This document shows, piece by piece, positions 1 through 9,135 of a stretch of 22,594 nucleotides of DNA (the stretch's first letter is position 1; every line of letters begins with the position of its first letter). Under the pieces are notes generated by a model. It made no database searches. It saw only the letters and a program-made list of their open reading frames with translations, and was not told the origin of the DNA. The DNA comes from a bacterium (lineage in GTDB: Bacteria > SZUA-79 > Acidulodesulfobacterales > Acidulodesulfobacteraceae). The DNA lies in the NCBI GenBank assembly GCA_021784835.1, contig JAJYHI010000088.1, positions 1 through 22,594 on the forward strand, written 5' to 3'. Both the position numbers and the translations under genes were made by a program.

Positions 1-67
1 GTTGTTCGAACCCCTCTCTGTACCGTCTTAATTTTGCTTTATTATTATCTCTGCATTTATCATAAAA

Positions 68-159
68 TGGCGGAGAGAGAGGGATTCGAACCCCCGGTAA
101 GCTTTCGCCTACAATTGATTTCGAGTCAATCGCCTTCAACCGGACTCGGCCATCTCTCC
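68..159 (-). tRNA. tRNA-Ser (anticodon CGA)
   Basis: On the minus strand this folds into a complete class II tRNA. The acceptor is GGAGAGA paired with TCTCTCC, with discriminator G at 71. The anticodon stem is ATTGA/TCAAT around the loop CTCGAAA, giving anticodon CGA, which reads UCG. A long variable arm (GTAGGC, GAAA loop, GCTTAC) is the hallmark of serine tRNAs. The T stem is GGGGG/CCCTC around TTCGAAT. The 3' CCA is encoded at 68-70. A second, interrupted copy lies about 85 bases upstream on the same strand. Confidence 0.95.
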
Positions 160-242
160 GTGTAAAAAATAATTTATTTATCTTAAATAATAATATATGC
201 GTTCTAAAATTAATTCAATATAAAATATAGCTATACTGGAAG

Positions 243-376
243 CGGAGAGAGAGGGATGAGCGTCCTTCGGACGCTAAAAGCGACGAACCCCCGGTAAGCT
301 TTCGCCTACAATGAGCTGCGCTGTACTCCGTTTGATTTCGAGTCAATCGCCTTCAACCGGACTCGGCCATCTCTCC
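243..376 (-). pseudogene. tRNA-Ser(CGA) copy interrupted by two insertions
   Basis: This matches the tRNA-Ser at 68-159 base for base except at two places. An extra 20 bases (about 313-332) sit at the junction of the 3' anticodon stem and the variable arm. About 26 bases (258-283, replacing one T) split the T loop. The T-loop insert carries a 7-bp hairpin, AGCGTCC/GGACGCT. The first ten or so bases of 5' flank (TGTAAAAAA just outside the gene on the plus strand) are also shared, so this is a duplication. The encoded CCA is displaced: the 3' end reads G-CTT-CCA. The acceptor, D arm, anticodon and variable arm remain intact. It is most likely a pseudogene; processing of the insertions is conceivable but has no support here. 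Confidence 0.75.
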
Positions 377-407
377 GTGTAAAAAAATATTAATATCTAT
401 CTATTTA

Positions 408-1013
408 TTATTTATTTTTATTTGTCTTATTATTATTTAATTTATTAAATTCGTACGTAAGATATCCCCTTGGCATTTCGCCGGTAATATGCGCTACGAT
501 ATAGCCTTTTCTGTTTATAAGAAAAGACTGGGGAATTTCATATATATTTCCGTATGCTTTTTCTATAGAATAAGTAGCCATTCCTATGGGATAAGTCACT
601 ATGCCGCCCTTAAAAGTCTTTATAAAATGCAAGACGTAGTTTTTTCCCTGATTGTTAACCGAAAGACCGATTATGGTAAAGCCGTCTTTTTTATGCGATT
701 TGTAAAATTTTTCCAATCGCGGAATTTCGGCTCTGCAGGGAGGACACCATGTAGCCCAAAAATTTACTAAAATTATTTTCCCTTTATAGCGTTTTAACGA
801 TAAAATTTTACCTTTATAGTTGATACTGGAAACGGAAAAATACGGCGCCTTGAATTTATTTCCCGACTTTTTTAAAGCCGGTTTTTCTTTCGACGAAGAA
901 GAATTTTTTATCGATGCTACGATTTCCGGCATCTTTACTATTATTATCGACAAAAATACTATAACTAATACAAAAGCCGATAACTTAATTATTTGCAGAT
1001 TTTTTTTTGTCAT
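408..1013 (-). CDS. membrane-anchored TlpA/ResA-like thioredoxin
   Basis: This 201-residue protein has one N-terminal hydrophobic segment (about residues 9-27) with no clear cleavage site. It probably tethers a thioredoxin domain to the outer face of the inner membrane. The active site is W-C90-P-P-C93 within FWATWCPPCRAEIP, the form typical of TlpA/ResA/CcmG-type thiol reductants that act on cytochrome c apoproteins or other exported thiols. The family match is clear but the substrate is not. No cytochrome c maturation genes are visible nearby. The ATG start has no good Shine-Dalgarno sequence and only A/T-rich sequence before it. The gene is transcribed towards the two tRNA-Ser copies; no terminator is obvious between them. 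Confidence 0.88.
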   Translation of the reverse strand: MTKKNLQIIKLSAFVLVIVFLSIIIVKMPEIVASIKNSSSSKEKPALKKSGNKFKAPYFSVSSINYKGKILSLKRYKGKIILVNFWATWCPPCRAEIPRLEKFYKSHKKDGFTIIGLSVNNQGKNYVLHFIKTFKGGIVTYPIGMATYSIEKAYGNIYEIPQSFLINRKGYIVAHITGEMPRGYLTYEFNKLNNNKTNKNK

Positions 1014-1088
1014 ATTTAATTAATTTTTTTTATAATTCTGAGATTAGATTTTAGTTATATTTTAAATTTATATTCGTTAATAAACTTT

Positions 1089-1160
1089 ATTAATCAGATT
1101 TTTATATGTGTTAAATAATTTTATTATTAATCAGATTTTTATATGTGTTTAATAATTTTA
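1089..1160. repeat. tandem direct repeat, two 35-bp units
   Basis: Two copies of a 35-base AT-rich unit beginning ATTAATCAGATTTTTATATG lie at 1089-1123 and 1126-1160. They differ at one base and have a 37-base period. They sit in the divergent intergenic region between the TlpA-like gene and galU. Confidence 0.85.
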
Positions 1161-1170
1161 TCATAAAGCT

Positions 1171-1212
1171 AAAATATTATCAAAATAATATTGATAATTT
1201 TGATAATATTTT
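1171..1212. promoter_or_regulatory. 16-bp perfect inverted repeat upstream of galU
   Basis: The arms AAAATATTATCAAAAT (1171-1186) and ATTTTGATAATATTTT (1197-1212) are perfectly complementary, with a 10-base spacer that itself contains TTGATA. TTATCA/TGATAA half-sites therefore recur across the element. It lies about 75 bases before the galU start in a divergent promoter region. An operator is plausible, but an AT-only palindrome could also be structural. No regulator is assigned. Confidence 0.45.
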
Positions 1213-1286
1213 TTATTATGGTATATTATTTCATAGTATTTTGCTAAAATTGCTATACTAAATTTATTTACGGAGGCTCTTTATTA

Positions 1287-2159
1287 ATGAAAGTCAATAA
1301 AGCGGTTTTTCCAGCCGCGGGTCTTGGAACAAGGCTTCTGCCTATTACGAAATCGATTCCGAAAGAAATGCTTGTTCTGGTAGATAAGCCTTTAATACAG
1401 TACGGCGTGGAAGAATGCATGGGGGCGGATATAACGGATATTATCATCATTACGGGCAGGGGAAAAACGGCTATAGAAGACTATTTCGACAGGTCTATAG
1501 AACATGAAATTTTACTTAAAGAAAAGGGCAAACATCATTTATTAAAGTCGGTAGATGAAATATCAAACCGCATCAGCCTTACTTATACGAGGCAAAAGGA
1601 AGCTTTGGGTCTGGGGCATGCGATTTTATGTTCGCAAAATATGGTCGGCGAAGAACCTTTCGCCGTAGTGTTGAGCGACGACATCATAGATTCCGAAGTT
1701 CCCGTCATGAAACAGATGGTCGCTATATATAAAAAATACAGATATTCCGTTTTGGCAGTTCAGCGCGTTAAAGACGAAGACGTGTCGAAATACGGAATAA
1801 TCAGCGGTAAAGAAATTGAAAAAGGCTTGTATAGCGTGGAAGATTTAGTCGAAAAACCAGATATTAAAGACGCTCCTTCCAATCTTGCAATAATAGGAAG
1901 ATATATATTAATGCCGGATATATTCGACTTTCTTAAAAATACCGCTCCCGGAAAAGGCGGCGAAATTCAGCTGACCGACGCCATAAAGTCCCTGCTTCAG
2001 ATTCAGCCGGTTTATGCTTTAGAATTCAACGGCGACAGATACGACGGCGGCAACAAACTTGACCTTCTTAAGGCGCAGATAATTTACGGATTAAAAAACG
2101 ACGAAATTAAAAAAGGTTTAATGGATTTTATTAAAAAATCGGAATGGTGCAGGGATTAA
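1287..2159 (+). CDS. galU: UTP--glucose-1-phosphate uridylyltransferase
   Basis: GalU makes UDP-glucose from UTP and glucose-1-phosphate in the cytoplasm, feeding LPS, exopolysaccharide and glycan synthesis. The 290 residues match the usual family length. The N-terminal nucleotide-binding signature KAVFPAAGLGTRLLPITKS is followed by IPKEML, and VEKPD and GRYILMPDIF follow later, all characteristic of bacterial GalU. The ATG at 1287 has a GGAGG Shine-Dalgarno at 1272-1276. A weak -10-like TATACT lies at 1254-1259 without a convincing -35. The Hsp20 gene follows after 4 bases, so the two are probably co-transcribed. Confidence 0.96.
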   Translation: MKVNKAVFPAAGLGTRLLPITKSIPKEMLVLVDKPLIQYGVEECMGADITDIIIITGRGKTAIEDYFDRSIEHEILLKEKGKHHLLKSVDEISNRISLTYTRQKEALGLGHAILCSQNMVGEEPFAVVLSDDIIDSEVPVMKQMVAIYKKYRYSVLAVQRVKDEDVSKYGIISGKEIEKGLYSVEDLVEKPDIKDAPSNLAIIGRYILMPDIFDFLKNTAPGKGGEIQLTDAIKSLLQIQPVYALEFNGDRYDGGNKLDLLKAQIIYGLKNDEIKKGLMDFIKKSEWCRD

Positions 2160-2163
2160 AATT

Positions 2164-2637
2164 ATGAAATTTTTTTACGAAGACGACGATTTAAGCAAAA
2201 AAATAATAAAATTTAGAAATGAAATAGAAAAACTTTTTCATAATAATTTCGGTTTGTTTAACGCGGAAGACTTGTCTTATTCGTTTAAAACAAATCCCGC
2301 AACATTCGCCCCTATAGATATCTATACCGACGAAAATACCCTAACCGTCGAAATCGAACTTCCCGGAATAAAAAAAGATAATATTATTATAGGTATCCAC
2401 CATAACGTTCTAGTAATCAGATGGAAAGCCGAAAAGGCGGACAAAACCGAACCTGCGGTTAATTTTCACTGTTTAGAAAGAAGATTCGGCAGATTCGAGA
2501 AATTTGTTTTACTGCCAATCTCTCCCTTAAAAGAAAATACCAACGCTTCTTTATCAAACGGCGTTTTAAAAATAAGTTTCGATATAAGCGGTCTTTTTGT
2601 TAATTTTAATACTTTAATATCAATACCCGTATCTTAA
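2164..2637 (+). CDS. Hsp20/alpha-crystallin family small heat-shock protein
   Basis: This 157-residue ATP-independent holdase-type chaperone has its alpha-crystallin domain at about residues 48-145. Visible are the family features [10 protein letters not shown], the [15 protein letters not shown] strand region and the late A-x-x-x-NGVLKI motif (here [12 protein letters not shown]). The N-terminal arm (about 45 residues) is short, as in other bacterial members. The C-terminal I-x-I/V motif is not obvious, although the protein ends SIPVS. It starts 4 bases after galU and has AGGGA before the ATG. Lon protease lies downstream, which fits a protein-quality-control pairing. No CIRCE element is seen. 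Confidence 0.9.
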   Translation: MKFFYEDDDLSKKIIKFRNEIEKLFHNNFGLFNAEDLSYSFKTNPATFAPIDIYTDENTLTVEIELPGIKKDNIIIGIHHNVLVIRWKAEKADKTEPAVNFHCLERRFGRFEKFVLLPISPLKENTNASLSNGVLKISFDISGLFVNFNTLISIPVS

Positions 2638-2656
2638 AAAAATTTAGAGTAATTGC

Positions 2657-2720
2657 GGCAAAAATATGGTACAATAAATATATATATTTTGCCGTTAAAA
2701 TTACGGCAACACTACAGGAG
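2657..2720 (+). promoter_or_regulatory. lon upstream region: extended -10 promoter and overlapping inverted repeats
   Basis: An extended -10 hexamer, TGG-TACAAT (2667-2675), precedes lon by about 50 bases; the -35 is poor. It is bracketed by GGCAAAA (2657-2663) and TTTTGCC (2687-2693). The latter overlaps a second palindrome, GCCGT-N7-ACGGC (2691-2707). The Shine-Dalgarno AGGAG is at 2716-2720. The arrangement suggests a regulated promoter, but it does not match CIRCE. The regulator is unknown. Confidence 0.35.
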
Positions 2721-2726
2721 ATACAT

Positions 2727-5228
2727 ATGAACAATAATTATATAAACTTTTACGATTCCGAAAGTTTTTCCGAAAATTCGGGAAATAATATCGGCGAAAC
2801 GTCTATGGGAAGAGGGGAAAGCATAGAACAGCACGAACTTCCGGACGAAATTCAACTGCCTGAAGTAATTCCGCTTTTACCGGTAAGGGATATAGTCCTT
2901 TTTCCGTTTATGATTATTCCTCTTTTCGTCGGAAGAGAAGCATCCATAAAAGCAGTGGACGAAGCGCTTTCAAAAGACAGGCTTATATTGCTGTCCGCGC
3001 AAAAAGACATAATCGTCGAAGAACCTTCTCAGAACGATATATACGACATAGGCGTAGTCGCAATGATTATGAAAATGCTTAAACTTCCGGACGGAAGGGT
3101 TAAAATTTTAGTCCAGGGACTGCTTAAAGCAAGAATTGAAACGTTTGTCCAGATTAAACCTTTTTATTTAGTAAAAGCTTCTAAAATAAAAGAAGAGACC
3201 GTAACGGAAATTACGCCCGCAGTCGACGCCTTAATGAGAAACGTTAAAGAACAGCTTGAAAAATATGTTTCGCTCGGGAGGCTTCCGTCTCAGGATATTT
3301 TAATTATACTCGAAAATATTACTAATCCCGGAAGATTAGCCGATATAGTAGCCTCAAACATGGGCTTAAAAATCGAAGAATCCCAGAAAATACTGGAAGA
3401 CACCAACCAGATTGAGAGGCTTAAAAAAGTTAACGATATACTTGCAAGAGAAATAGAAATTCTTTCAATGCAGGCCAAAATACAGTCTCAGGCGAAAGAA
3501 GAAATGACTAAAACACAGAGAGACTATTTCTTAAGAGAACAGCTGAGACAGATCAAGCAGGAACTCGGCGAAACGGACGAAAAATCTCAAGAAATCAACG
3601 AACTGCAGGACAAAATTAAAGCGGCAAAAATGCCTGCCGAAGTTTTAAAAGAAGCGGAAAAACAACTTGCCAGATTAGAATCTATGCATCAGGATGCCGC
3701 GGAGGCTTCGACTATTAAAACGTATTTAGAATGGCTTTGCGATATTCCGTGGTCTAAAAAAACAAAAGACAATCTCGATATTAAAACCGCAAGGCAAATT
3801 TTAGACGAAGATCATTACGACCTTGAAAAAATAAAAGACAGAATCCTTGAATATTTAAGCGTAAGGAAGCTGAACAAAAAAATGAAAGGCCCCATACTGT
3901 GCTTTATAGGACCTCCCGGCGTAGGAAAAACTTCCCTCGGAAAATCTATAGCAAAAGCAATGAACAGAAAATTCGTAAGAATATCTTTGGGCGGCGTACA
4001 TGACGAAGCCGAAATAAGAGGACACAGAAGAACTTACGTGGGAGCGCTTCCCGGAAGAATAATTCAGGGAATCAAGCAGGCAGGAACTAATAATCCCGTA
4101 TTTATGATAGACGAAATAGACAAAGTCGGCACGGATTTTAGAGGCGACCCTTCTTCGGCTCTTTTAGAAGTATTGGATCCGGAACAGAATTCCAGTTTCT
4201 CCGACCACTATTTAAACGTACCTTTCGACTTATCTAACGTTATGTTTGTAGCAACCGCCAACGTTGCCGACACTATACCTTCTCCTTTAAGGGACAGGAT
4301 GGAAATTATAAATCTTTCGGGTTACACTCAGGAAGAAAAGGAAAAGATAGCGGAAAAATACCTTATACCGAGGCAGATTAAGGAAAACGGTTTAAAAAAA
4401 GAATATATCGAAATTAAACAGAGCGCCTTAAGAACTATTATTGCAGGGTACACGCGAGAGGCAGGTTTAAGAAATTTAGAAAGAGAGATAGGAACTGTAT
4501 GCCGTAAAGTCGCGAGAAACATCGCCGAGAATAAAATAAAAAAATATATTATAACGGATAAAAACATACACAAATATCTTGGCGTAATTAAAATTTTACC
4601 GGACGAAGAAAGGCAAAAAGACGAAATAGGAGTAGCTACGGGACTCGCTTGGACTCCTTACGGCGGCGAAGTGCTTTACATTGAAACGATATTGGTTAAA
4701 GGAAAAGGCGGGGTTTCGCTTACGGGACAGCTCGGCGACGTCATGAAAGAATCGGCGCATGCAGCTGTCAGCTACGCAAGGTCTAAAGCCGACGAGTTAG
4801 GCATTAAAACCGATACTTTCGAAAAACACGATATACATATCCACATACCTGAAGGGGCTATCCCTAAAGACGGTCCATCCGCCGGAATTACTATGGCGAC
4901 CTCTTTAATTTCTGCGATACTTAAAAAACCCGTTAGAAAAGATATCGCTATGACCGGCGAAATTACGCTTAGAGGCAACGTTCTGCCTATAGGCGGATTA
5001 AAAGAAAAGTCGTTGGCGGCTTTGAGGGCTGGAATAAAAACAATTCTTATACCCGAAAGAAATAAAAAAGATTTGGAAGATATTTCCCCATTAGTTAAGA
5101 AAAATCTTAAATTTATTCCCGTTAAACATATGGACGAAGTAGTGAAATACGCTATAATCGGCATAGATTCTAAGGAAACTTCAACAAATACTTACAAGAA
5201 AAAGGGTGATAGAAAAAGAAAAGTTTAA
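2727..5228 (+). CDS. lon: ATP-dependent protease La (Lon)
   Basis: Lon is the cytoplasmic AAA+ serine protease that degrades misfolded and regulatory proteins. The 833 residues fit the LonA subfamily. The N-terminal substrate-binding domain begins at the [13 protein letters not shown] motif, preceded by about 45 acidic, Ser/Asn-rich residues that are longer than usual. A coiled-coil region spans about 230-320. Walker A is GPPGVGKT (395-402) and Walker B is [10 protein letters not shown]. The proteolytic domain carries the Ser718 (KDGPSAG) and Lys761 (GGLKEK) dyad, spaced 43 residues apart as in E. coli Lon. The Shine-Dalgarno is AGGAG. The 3' end overlaps thiL by 23 bases. Confidence 0.97.
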   Translation: MNNNYINFYDSESFSENSGNNIGETSMGRGESIEQHELPDEIQLPEVIPLLPVRDIVLFPFMIIPLFVGREASIKAVDEALSKDRLILLSAQKDIIVEEPSQNDIYDIGVVAMIMKMLKLPDGRVKILVQGLLKARIETFVQIKPFYLVKASKIKEETVTEITPAVDALMRNVKEQLEKYVSLGRLPSQDILIILENITNPGRLADIVASNMGLKIEESQKILEDTNQIERLKKVNDILAREIEILSMQAKIQSQAKEEMTKTQRDYFLREQLRQIKQELGETDEKSQEINELQDKIKAAKMPAEVLKEAEKQLARLESMHQDAAEASTIKTYLEWLCDIPWSKKTKDNLDIKTARQILDEDHYDLEKIKDRILEYLSVRKLNKKMKGPILCFIGPPGVGKTSLGKSIAKAMNRKFVRISLGGVHDEAEIRGHRRTYVGALPGRIIQGIKQAGTNNPVFMIDEIDKVGTDFRGDPSSALLEVLDPEQNSSFSDHYLNVPFDLSNVMFVATANVADTIPSPLRDRMEIINLSGYTQEEKEKIAEKYLIPRQIKENGLKKEYIEIKQSALRTIIAGYTREAGLRNLEREIGTVCRKVARNIAENKIKKYIITDKNIHKYLGVIKILPDEERQKDEIGVATGLAWTPYGGEVLYIETILVKGKGGVSLTGQLGDVMKESAHAAVSYARSKADELGIKTDTFEKHDIHIHIPEGAIPKDGPSAGITMATSLISAILKKPVRKDIAMTGEITLRGNVLPIGGLKEKSLAALRAGIKTILIPERNKKDLEDISPLVKKNLKFIPVKHMDEVVKYAIIGIDSKETSTNTYKKKGDRKRKV

Positions 5229-6240
5229 CGAGTCGGAATTAATAAAATACATAGAAAAAGCCGGCTTAGAAACTCAAGACTTTAATAAAAATTTAATAGT
5301 GGAATCTATCGGGGACGATTGCGCCGTTATAGAAGATAAAAAGAAAATCCTTCTTAGTTCCGACAATATTACGGAAAACGTTCATTTTAGTCTGGATTTG
5401 TATGATTTTCGAGAAATAGGCAAAAAATCTCTTCTAGTAAATCTTAGCGATATAGCGGCTATGGGCGGAATTCCCCGATTGTTTCTTATGTCCCTTTTTA
5501 TTCCTCCATACTTATGCACGTCCGATATTAAATCCCTTATTAAAGGCGTTATAGAAGAAGCAAAAAAATATGAGGTATCCCTTATAGGCGGAAATATTTC
5601 TTCTGCATCCGAACTTTCGGTGTCTATAACTATTATAGGAGACTGCGAAAGCGCAGGCATTAAAAGATTCGGCTCAAAAAAGGGGGATGCGGTCTATGTA
5701 TCCGGAGAAATCGGAAACTCATGGATGGCTTTTTATCTTAATTCCAATAAAGATTATATATTTAAAAACAAAACAAGGCTTAAATCATCAGATAAAAAAT
5801 TAATAACTGATTTTATAAATAAATATAAACTGCCTAAACCAAGAATAAACTTAGGCAGAAAATTATTTACAAAAAATCTTGCCGGCTCTTTAACGGATAT
5901 AAGCGACGGTATCTACAAAGATATTTTTAACGTCGCGGGGGAAGGATGCGGATGCCGTATAAACGTCGAAGATATACCGGTAAACGACGGGCTAAAAAAA
6001 ATTGCCGATATTTTGAATATAGAAAACTATTTCGACGATATAATTTCTTTCGGCGAAGATTATGAACTTTTATGGACTTTCGACAGGGAATATACCCACA
6101 GCGAGCTTATGGAAATTAAAGACTCATGCGGAACCAATATAAAAAAAATCGGCTTTATAGACGAAAACTCCGCAAAACTTACCCTTATAAAAGGCGGTAA
6201 AGTTTTTATGCCTGAAGATCATACTTTTAGACATCTATAA
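5206..6240 (+). CDS. thiL: thiamine-monophosphate kinase
   Basis: ThiL phosphorylates thiamine monophosphate to thiamine diphosphate, the last step of cofactor synthesis. The 344 residues match the family. The ATP-binding region SIGDDCAVI is followed by [11 protein letters not shown] (the family's T-D-x-L/ME-x-VHF site). Also present are the structural signature [22 protein letters not shown], and the C-terminal SLTDISDGI and FGEDYELL. The start is a GTG at 5206 inside the 3' end of lon. No better in-frame start leaves the N terminus intact, and an AAAAGG stretch lies immediately before it. The overlap implies translational coupling to lon. No TPP riboswitch is expected or seen, because the gene lies inside a transcript. 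Confidence 0.93.
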   Translation: MIEKEKFNESELIKYIEKAGLETQDFNKNLIVESIGDDCAVIEDKKKILLSSDNITENVHFSLDLYDFREIGKKSLLVNLSDIAAMGGIPRLFLMSLFIPPYLCTSDIKSLIKGVIEEAKKYEVSLIGGNISSASELSVSITIIGDCESAGIKRFGSKKGDAVYVSGEIGNSWMAFYLNSNKDYIFKNKTRLKSSDKKLITDFINKYKLPKPRINLGRKLFTKNLAGSLTDISDGIYKDIFNVAGEGCGCRINVEDIPVNDGLKKIADILNIENYFDDIISFGEDYELLWTFDREYTHSELMEIKDSCGTNIKKIGFIDENSAKLTLIKGGKVFMPEDHTFRHL

Positions 6241-6346
6241 TAATTAAGCAGTAATTAAATAATATCGGCAAAATTAAATTTAACATAATTATAAGATCCA
6301 TCAAAACTTACAACAAGACTAATATATAAATATAACCGCATAAAAT

Positions 6347-7318
6347 ATGGATTTATTACTTTTTTTATTTTTATTCATTTTATTTCTGGCTGTATCTTCG
6401 GTTTTTTCAATTTCGGAGTCGTCGATATTTTCTCTTAATCAAACAGATATAGACGAATTAAATTTAAGAAAAAAAAACAAAGTTATATTTTTAATAAGAA
6501 ACTCGTCTATCTTTTTGGTAATAATTCTTATCGGAAATATGACGGCAAACGTTATAACCGCAAGCATAGGGTCTATAATTTTAAATATTTATTTTAAAAA
6601 TATTCCCGTAATTTATTCGATTATTTTTATATCGCTCATACTGATTATTATCGCCGAAATAATTCCAAAAATAGTAGCGTTAAAAAAACCGATAGAACTT
6701 TCTCTGTTTGTTTCTGAAATATTTTACGGAGTAGTATATTTTGCAGGGTCGTTTATACAAAAAACGGGACTTAAAGGAAAAAGGCTCCAGCTTAAAAAAG
6801 AAGAGTCCATATCTAACGAAGAACTCAGAACCATCATAGAAATAGGCAAAAACGAGGGCGAGATTAAAGAAAAAGAATATGAATTCATAAAAAATTTCCT
6901 TAAACTTTCTTACTTGAAAGCCTCTAATATTATGACTAAAAAAGATGCCGTGTTTGAATTAGACGTCGGTACTCCGGTATCAGCCGCGGTAGAATTGATA
7001 GAATCTTATCATTTTTCGAGAATTCCGATATATTTTAGGGAAAAAGACAACATAATAGGGATAATTTTATCAAAAAACATACTGTCTAAAGTATATAATA
7101 AAAGCGAAGCAAAAAGAACGCTTAATTCCTTTATGATTAAGCCTTATTTTATTCCAGGCTCTAAAAATGCGCTGGAACTTTTCAGGGAACTGCAAAAGAA
7201 AAAAATCCATATGGCCGTAATCGTGGATGAATACGGAAAAATGAAAGGCATAATTACGATGGAAGATCTGCTGGAAGAAATTTTCGGCGAAATAGAGGAT
7301 GAATATGACGTTCAGTAA
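6347..7318 (+). CDS. CNNM/CorC-type DUF21-CBS membrane protein, short form
   Basis: This 323-residue integral membrane protein has a DUF21 (CNNM transmembrane) domain at about residues 1-150 with hydrophobic stretches near 1-20, 45-70 and 90-115. A cytoplasmic CBS pair follows at about 195-320, with the family's late motif VIVDEYGKMKGIITMEDLLEEIFGEIEDE. CNNM/CorC proteins are linked to Mg2+ or divalent-cation efflux; the substrate here is inferred. It lacks the C-terminal CorC_HlyC domain found in its downstream paralogue, with which it overlaps. No Shine-Dalgarno is visible. A possible promoter (TTACAA 6308-6313, 17 bases, TATAAC 6331-6336) would start the transcript only a few bases before the ATG, so translation may be nearly leaderless. 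Confidence 0.88.
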   Translation: MDLLLFLFLFILFLAVSSVFSISESSIFSLNQTDIDELNLRKKNKVIFLIRNSSIFLVIILIGNMTANVITASIGSIILNIYFKNIPVIYSIIFISLILIIIAEIIPKIVALKKPIELSLFVSEIFYGVVYFAGSFIQKTGLKGKRLQLKKEESISNEELRTIIEIGKNEGEIKEKEYEFIKNFLKLSYLKASNIMTKKDAVFELDVGTPVSAAVELIESYHFSRIPIYFREKDNIIGIILSKNILSKVYNKSEAKRTLNSFMIKPYFIPGSKNALELFRELQKKKIHMAVIVDEYGKMKGIITMEDLLEEIFGEIEDEYDVQ

Positions 7319-8561
7319 TATTTTAGCCGGCGCTTATATTTATATTCCAGTTATTATAGGCGCAATAATTTTAGAAGGTTTTTTCGCAGGTTCGGAAATA
7401 GGCATCATAAGTTACGATAAAATAAAGATTAAGCATAAAGAAGCCGGCGGAAACAGGCTTGCAAAATTTTTGCTTGCAATGACAAGAAAACCTGAAAGCA
7501 CTTTTTCTACATCTTTAATCGGAAATAATTTTGCATACACGACGGCTACTATTCTTGCTACATCTATAATTTACGCATATGCAAAGTCTTACACTCCTAT
7601 TATAGTCGCAGTTATTCTTACGCCTGTTATGGTTATTTTCGGAGAAATTATTCCAAAAATGATTTACAGGCGGCATGCAAACAGTCTTATGCTTAAAAGC
7701 ATTCCGTTTATAGCTTTTTTTTCTTTAATTTTTTTTCCGATTAATATAATTTTCATCGGTTTTTCAAAAGTTTTAAATATAATATTTAAAAGCAAGTCCA
7801 AAAATGTTTTTCTGACTAAAGACGAACTTATAAAAGTACTAACCATAAGCGGCAATATCGAAGAATTTAAAGAATACGACAAAAAAATAATAAAAAGAAT
7901 ATTCGAGTTCGGCGGTAAAACGGCAAAAGACGTTATGATTCCTTTAATAAACGTTATAGCTCTTAACGAAAACGACGGTATAGACAAAGCAAGGCAGATT
8001 TTTGCGGACACGAACTATTCCAGAATTCCCGTTTATTCGGAACGAATCGATAATATTTCGAGTTTAGCCTTTGCTTTTGACGTATTTAATCCGAAAAACT
8101 CCGAAAAAGTCGTAGGGGAGATAGCAAAACCTGTTTTATTTATTCCCGAAACACTAAAAATAACAAATATAATGCTGAAAATGCAAAAAAGCCGCCAGCA
8201 GATGGTCGTAGTAGTGGACGAGTACGGAGGCGCCTCCGGAATAATCACTTTTGAAGATATTCTTGAAGAAATAGTCGGCGAAATAAGGGACGAAACCGAC
8301 GAAGAAGTAGCGATGTACAAAAAAATAGGTAAAAATACTTACCTGATAAATGCGAGGTTGACCTTAGACGAGTTGTCGGAGATTTTTAACTTAAGCGTCT
8401 TAAACAACGAAGAAGCGGAATATGAAACGGTATCTGGTTTAATAATGGACCGGCTTGGGCGCATACCCGTTTCCGGCGAAAAATTTACGATAGACAACAT
8501 AAATTTCACGGTTTCCAAAGCTACAAGCAAGTCTATTAAAGAGGTAATAATAAGTTTCTGA
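7305..8561 (+). CDS. CNNM/CorC-type DUF21-CBS-CorC_HlyC membrane protein, full form
   Basis: This protein of about 418 residues has a DUF21 membrane domain (about 1-180; includes [11 protein letters not shown]), then two CBS domains (about 200-320; [19 protein letters not shown]) and a C-terminal CorC_HlyC domain (about 330-418; [15 protein letters not shown]). The family is associated with divalent-cation export or tolerance. The start at 7305 is chosen because GAGG (7295-7298) lies six bases before it; the ATG at 7299 is also in frame but too close to that site. The gene begins inside the end of the upstream paralogue, implying coupled translation and possibly a heteromeric transporter. The bidirectional terminator-like repeat at 8651-8743 follows. 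Confidence 0.9.
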   Translation: MTFSNILAGAYIYIPVIIGAIILEGFFAGSEIGIISYDKIKIKHKEAGGNRLAKFLLAMTRKPESTFSTSLIGNNFAYTTATILATSIIYAYAKSYTPIIVAVILTPVMVIFGEIIPKMIYRRHANSLMLKSIPFIAFFSLIFFPINIIFIGFSKVLNIIFKSKSKNVFLTKDELIKVLTISGNIEEFKEYDKKIIKRIFEFGGKTAKDVMIPLINVIALNENDGIDKARQIFADTNYSRIPVYSERIDNISSLAFAFDVFNPKNSEKVVGEIAKPVLFIPETLKITNIMLKMQKSRQQMVVVVDEYGGASGIITFEDILEEIVGEIRDETDEEVAMYKKIGKNTYLINARLTLDELSEIFNLSVLNNEEAEYETVSGLIMDRLGRIPVSGEKFTIDNINFTVSKATSKSIKEVIISF

Positions 8562-8650
8562 TACGGCGCAGAAGAAGAAGTTGAAAAAAAGGTGTCGAAA
8601 AAGTCATCTATGTTATTTAATTTCTGAAACCCTTGCCAATTCCGCGTTTG

Positions 8651-8743
8651 AAAAAAGGTGTCAGATTTTTATTTATTTTCGAACGATGTATTTTATTACT
8701 CTATAAAAGCAATTCGAAAATAAATAAATCTGACACCTTTTTT
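8651..8743. repeat. REP-like long inverted repeat, probable bidirectional terminator
   Basis: The left arm, 8651-8683 (AAAAAAGGTGTCAGATTTTT and onward to TTCGAA), is complementary to the right arm, 8713-8743, apart from a two-base length difference. The spacer is 29 bases. Both outer edges are runs of six or more T on the strand leaving the hairpin, so it could end transcription from the plus-strand CNNM gene and from minus-strand trxA. A partial copy of the outer motif (TTGAAAAAAAGGTGTC) lies at 8581-8596. A diverged one (AATAAATTTGACGCCTTTG) lies at 15521-15539. Such GGTGTCAGATTTATTT-type motifs resemble dispersed REP/MITE-type repeats. Confidence 0.7.
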
Positions 8744-8766
8744 ATTTTTTGTTTCCTTTTTTTGTT

Positions 8767-9102
8767 TTAGTTTCCTATAACTTTATCTATCATCTGCTTA
8801 AAAGAACCTTTCGGAGCGGCTCCGACTATCTGGTCGGCTACCTGACCTTTATTAAACAGAATGACTGTCGGGATGCCCCTTATACCGTATTTGCCTGGAA
8901 CAATCTGATTTTCGTCGACGTTAACTTTGCCTACTTTAATTTTTCCGTCGTAATCGGAAGCTATTTCGTCTATTATGGGCGCAACGGCTCTGCAAGGAGC
9001 GCACCATACCGCCCAAAAATCGACGAGCACCGGTTTGTCGGATTTTAAAACTTCCGAATCAAAATTTGAATCGGTAAACGCTAAAACTTTTTCTGAAGAC
9101 AT
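8767..9102 (-). CDS. trxA: thioredoxin
   Basis: This 111-residue cytoplasmic thioredoxin is the general dithiol reductant. The active site is W-C34-A-P-C37-R inside [12 protein letters not shown]; the more common form is WCGPC, so Ala replaces Gly, as is frequent in anaerobes. The cis-proline region [11 protein letters not shown] and a C-terminal G-A-x-x-K segment are present, and the length is standard. The start has a strong AAGGAGGA Shine-Dalgarno. It lies 33 bases downstream of mrp on the same strand and is probably co-transcribed. Its 3' end abuts the long inverted repeat at 8651-8743. Confidence 0.95.
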   Translation of the reverse strand: MSSEKVLAFTDSNFDSEVLKSDKPVLVDFWAVWCAPCRAVAPIIDEIASDYDGKIKVGKVNVDENQIVPGKYGIRGIPTVILFNKGQVADQIVGAAPKGSFKQMIDKVIGN

Positions 9103-9135
9103 TTAGTAAATCCTCCTTAATAGATTTATATTTTT

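Noticed and set aside
1..25. tRNA-like T-arm sequence (TTCGAACCCCTCTCT) at the left edge
   Set aside because: Neither strand gives a pairable T stem, and the 47 bases between it and the tRNA at 68 hold no 5' tRNA half. It may be a remnant or chance, and it is cut by the window edge.
4772..5164. 130-codon open frame antisense to lon
   Set aside because: It lies wholly inside the conserved Lon protease domain, has no ribosome-binding site and gives no recognisable protein.
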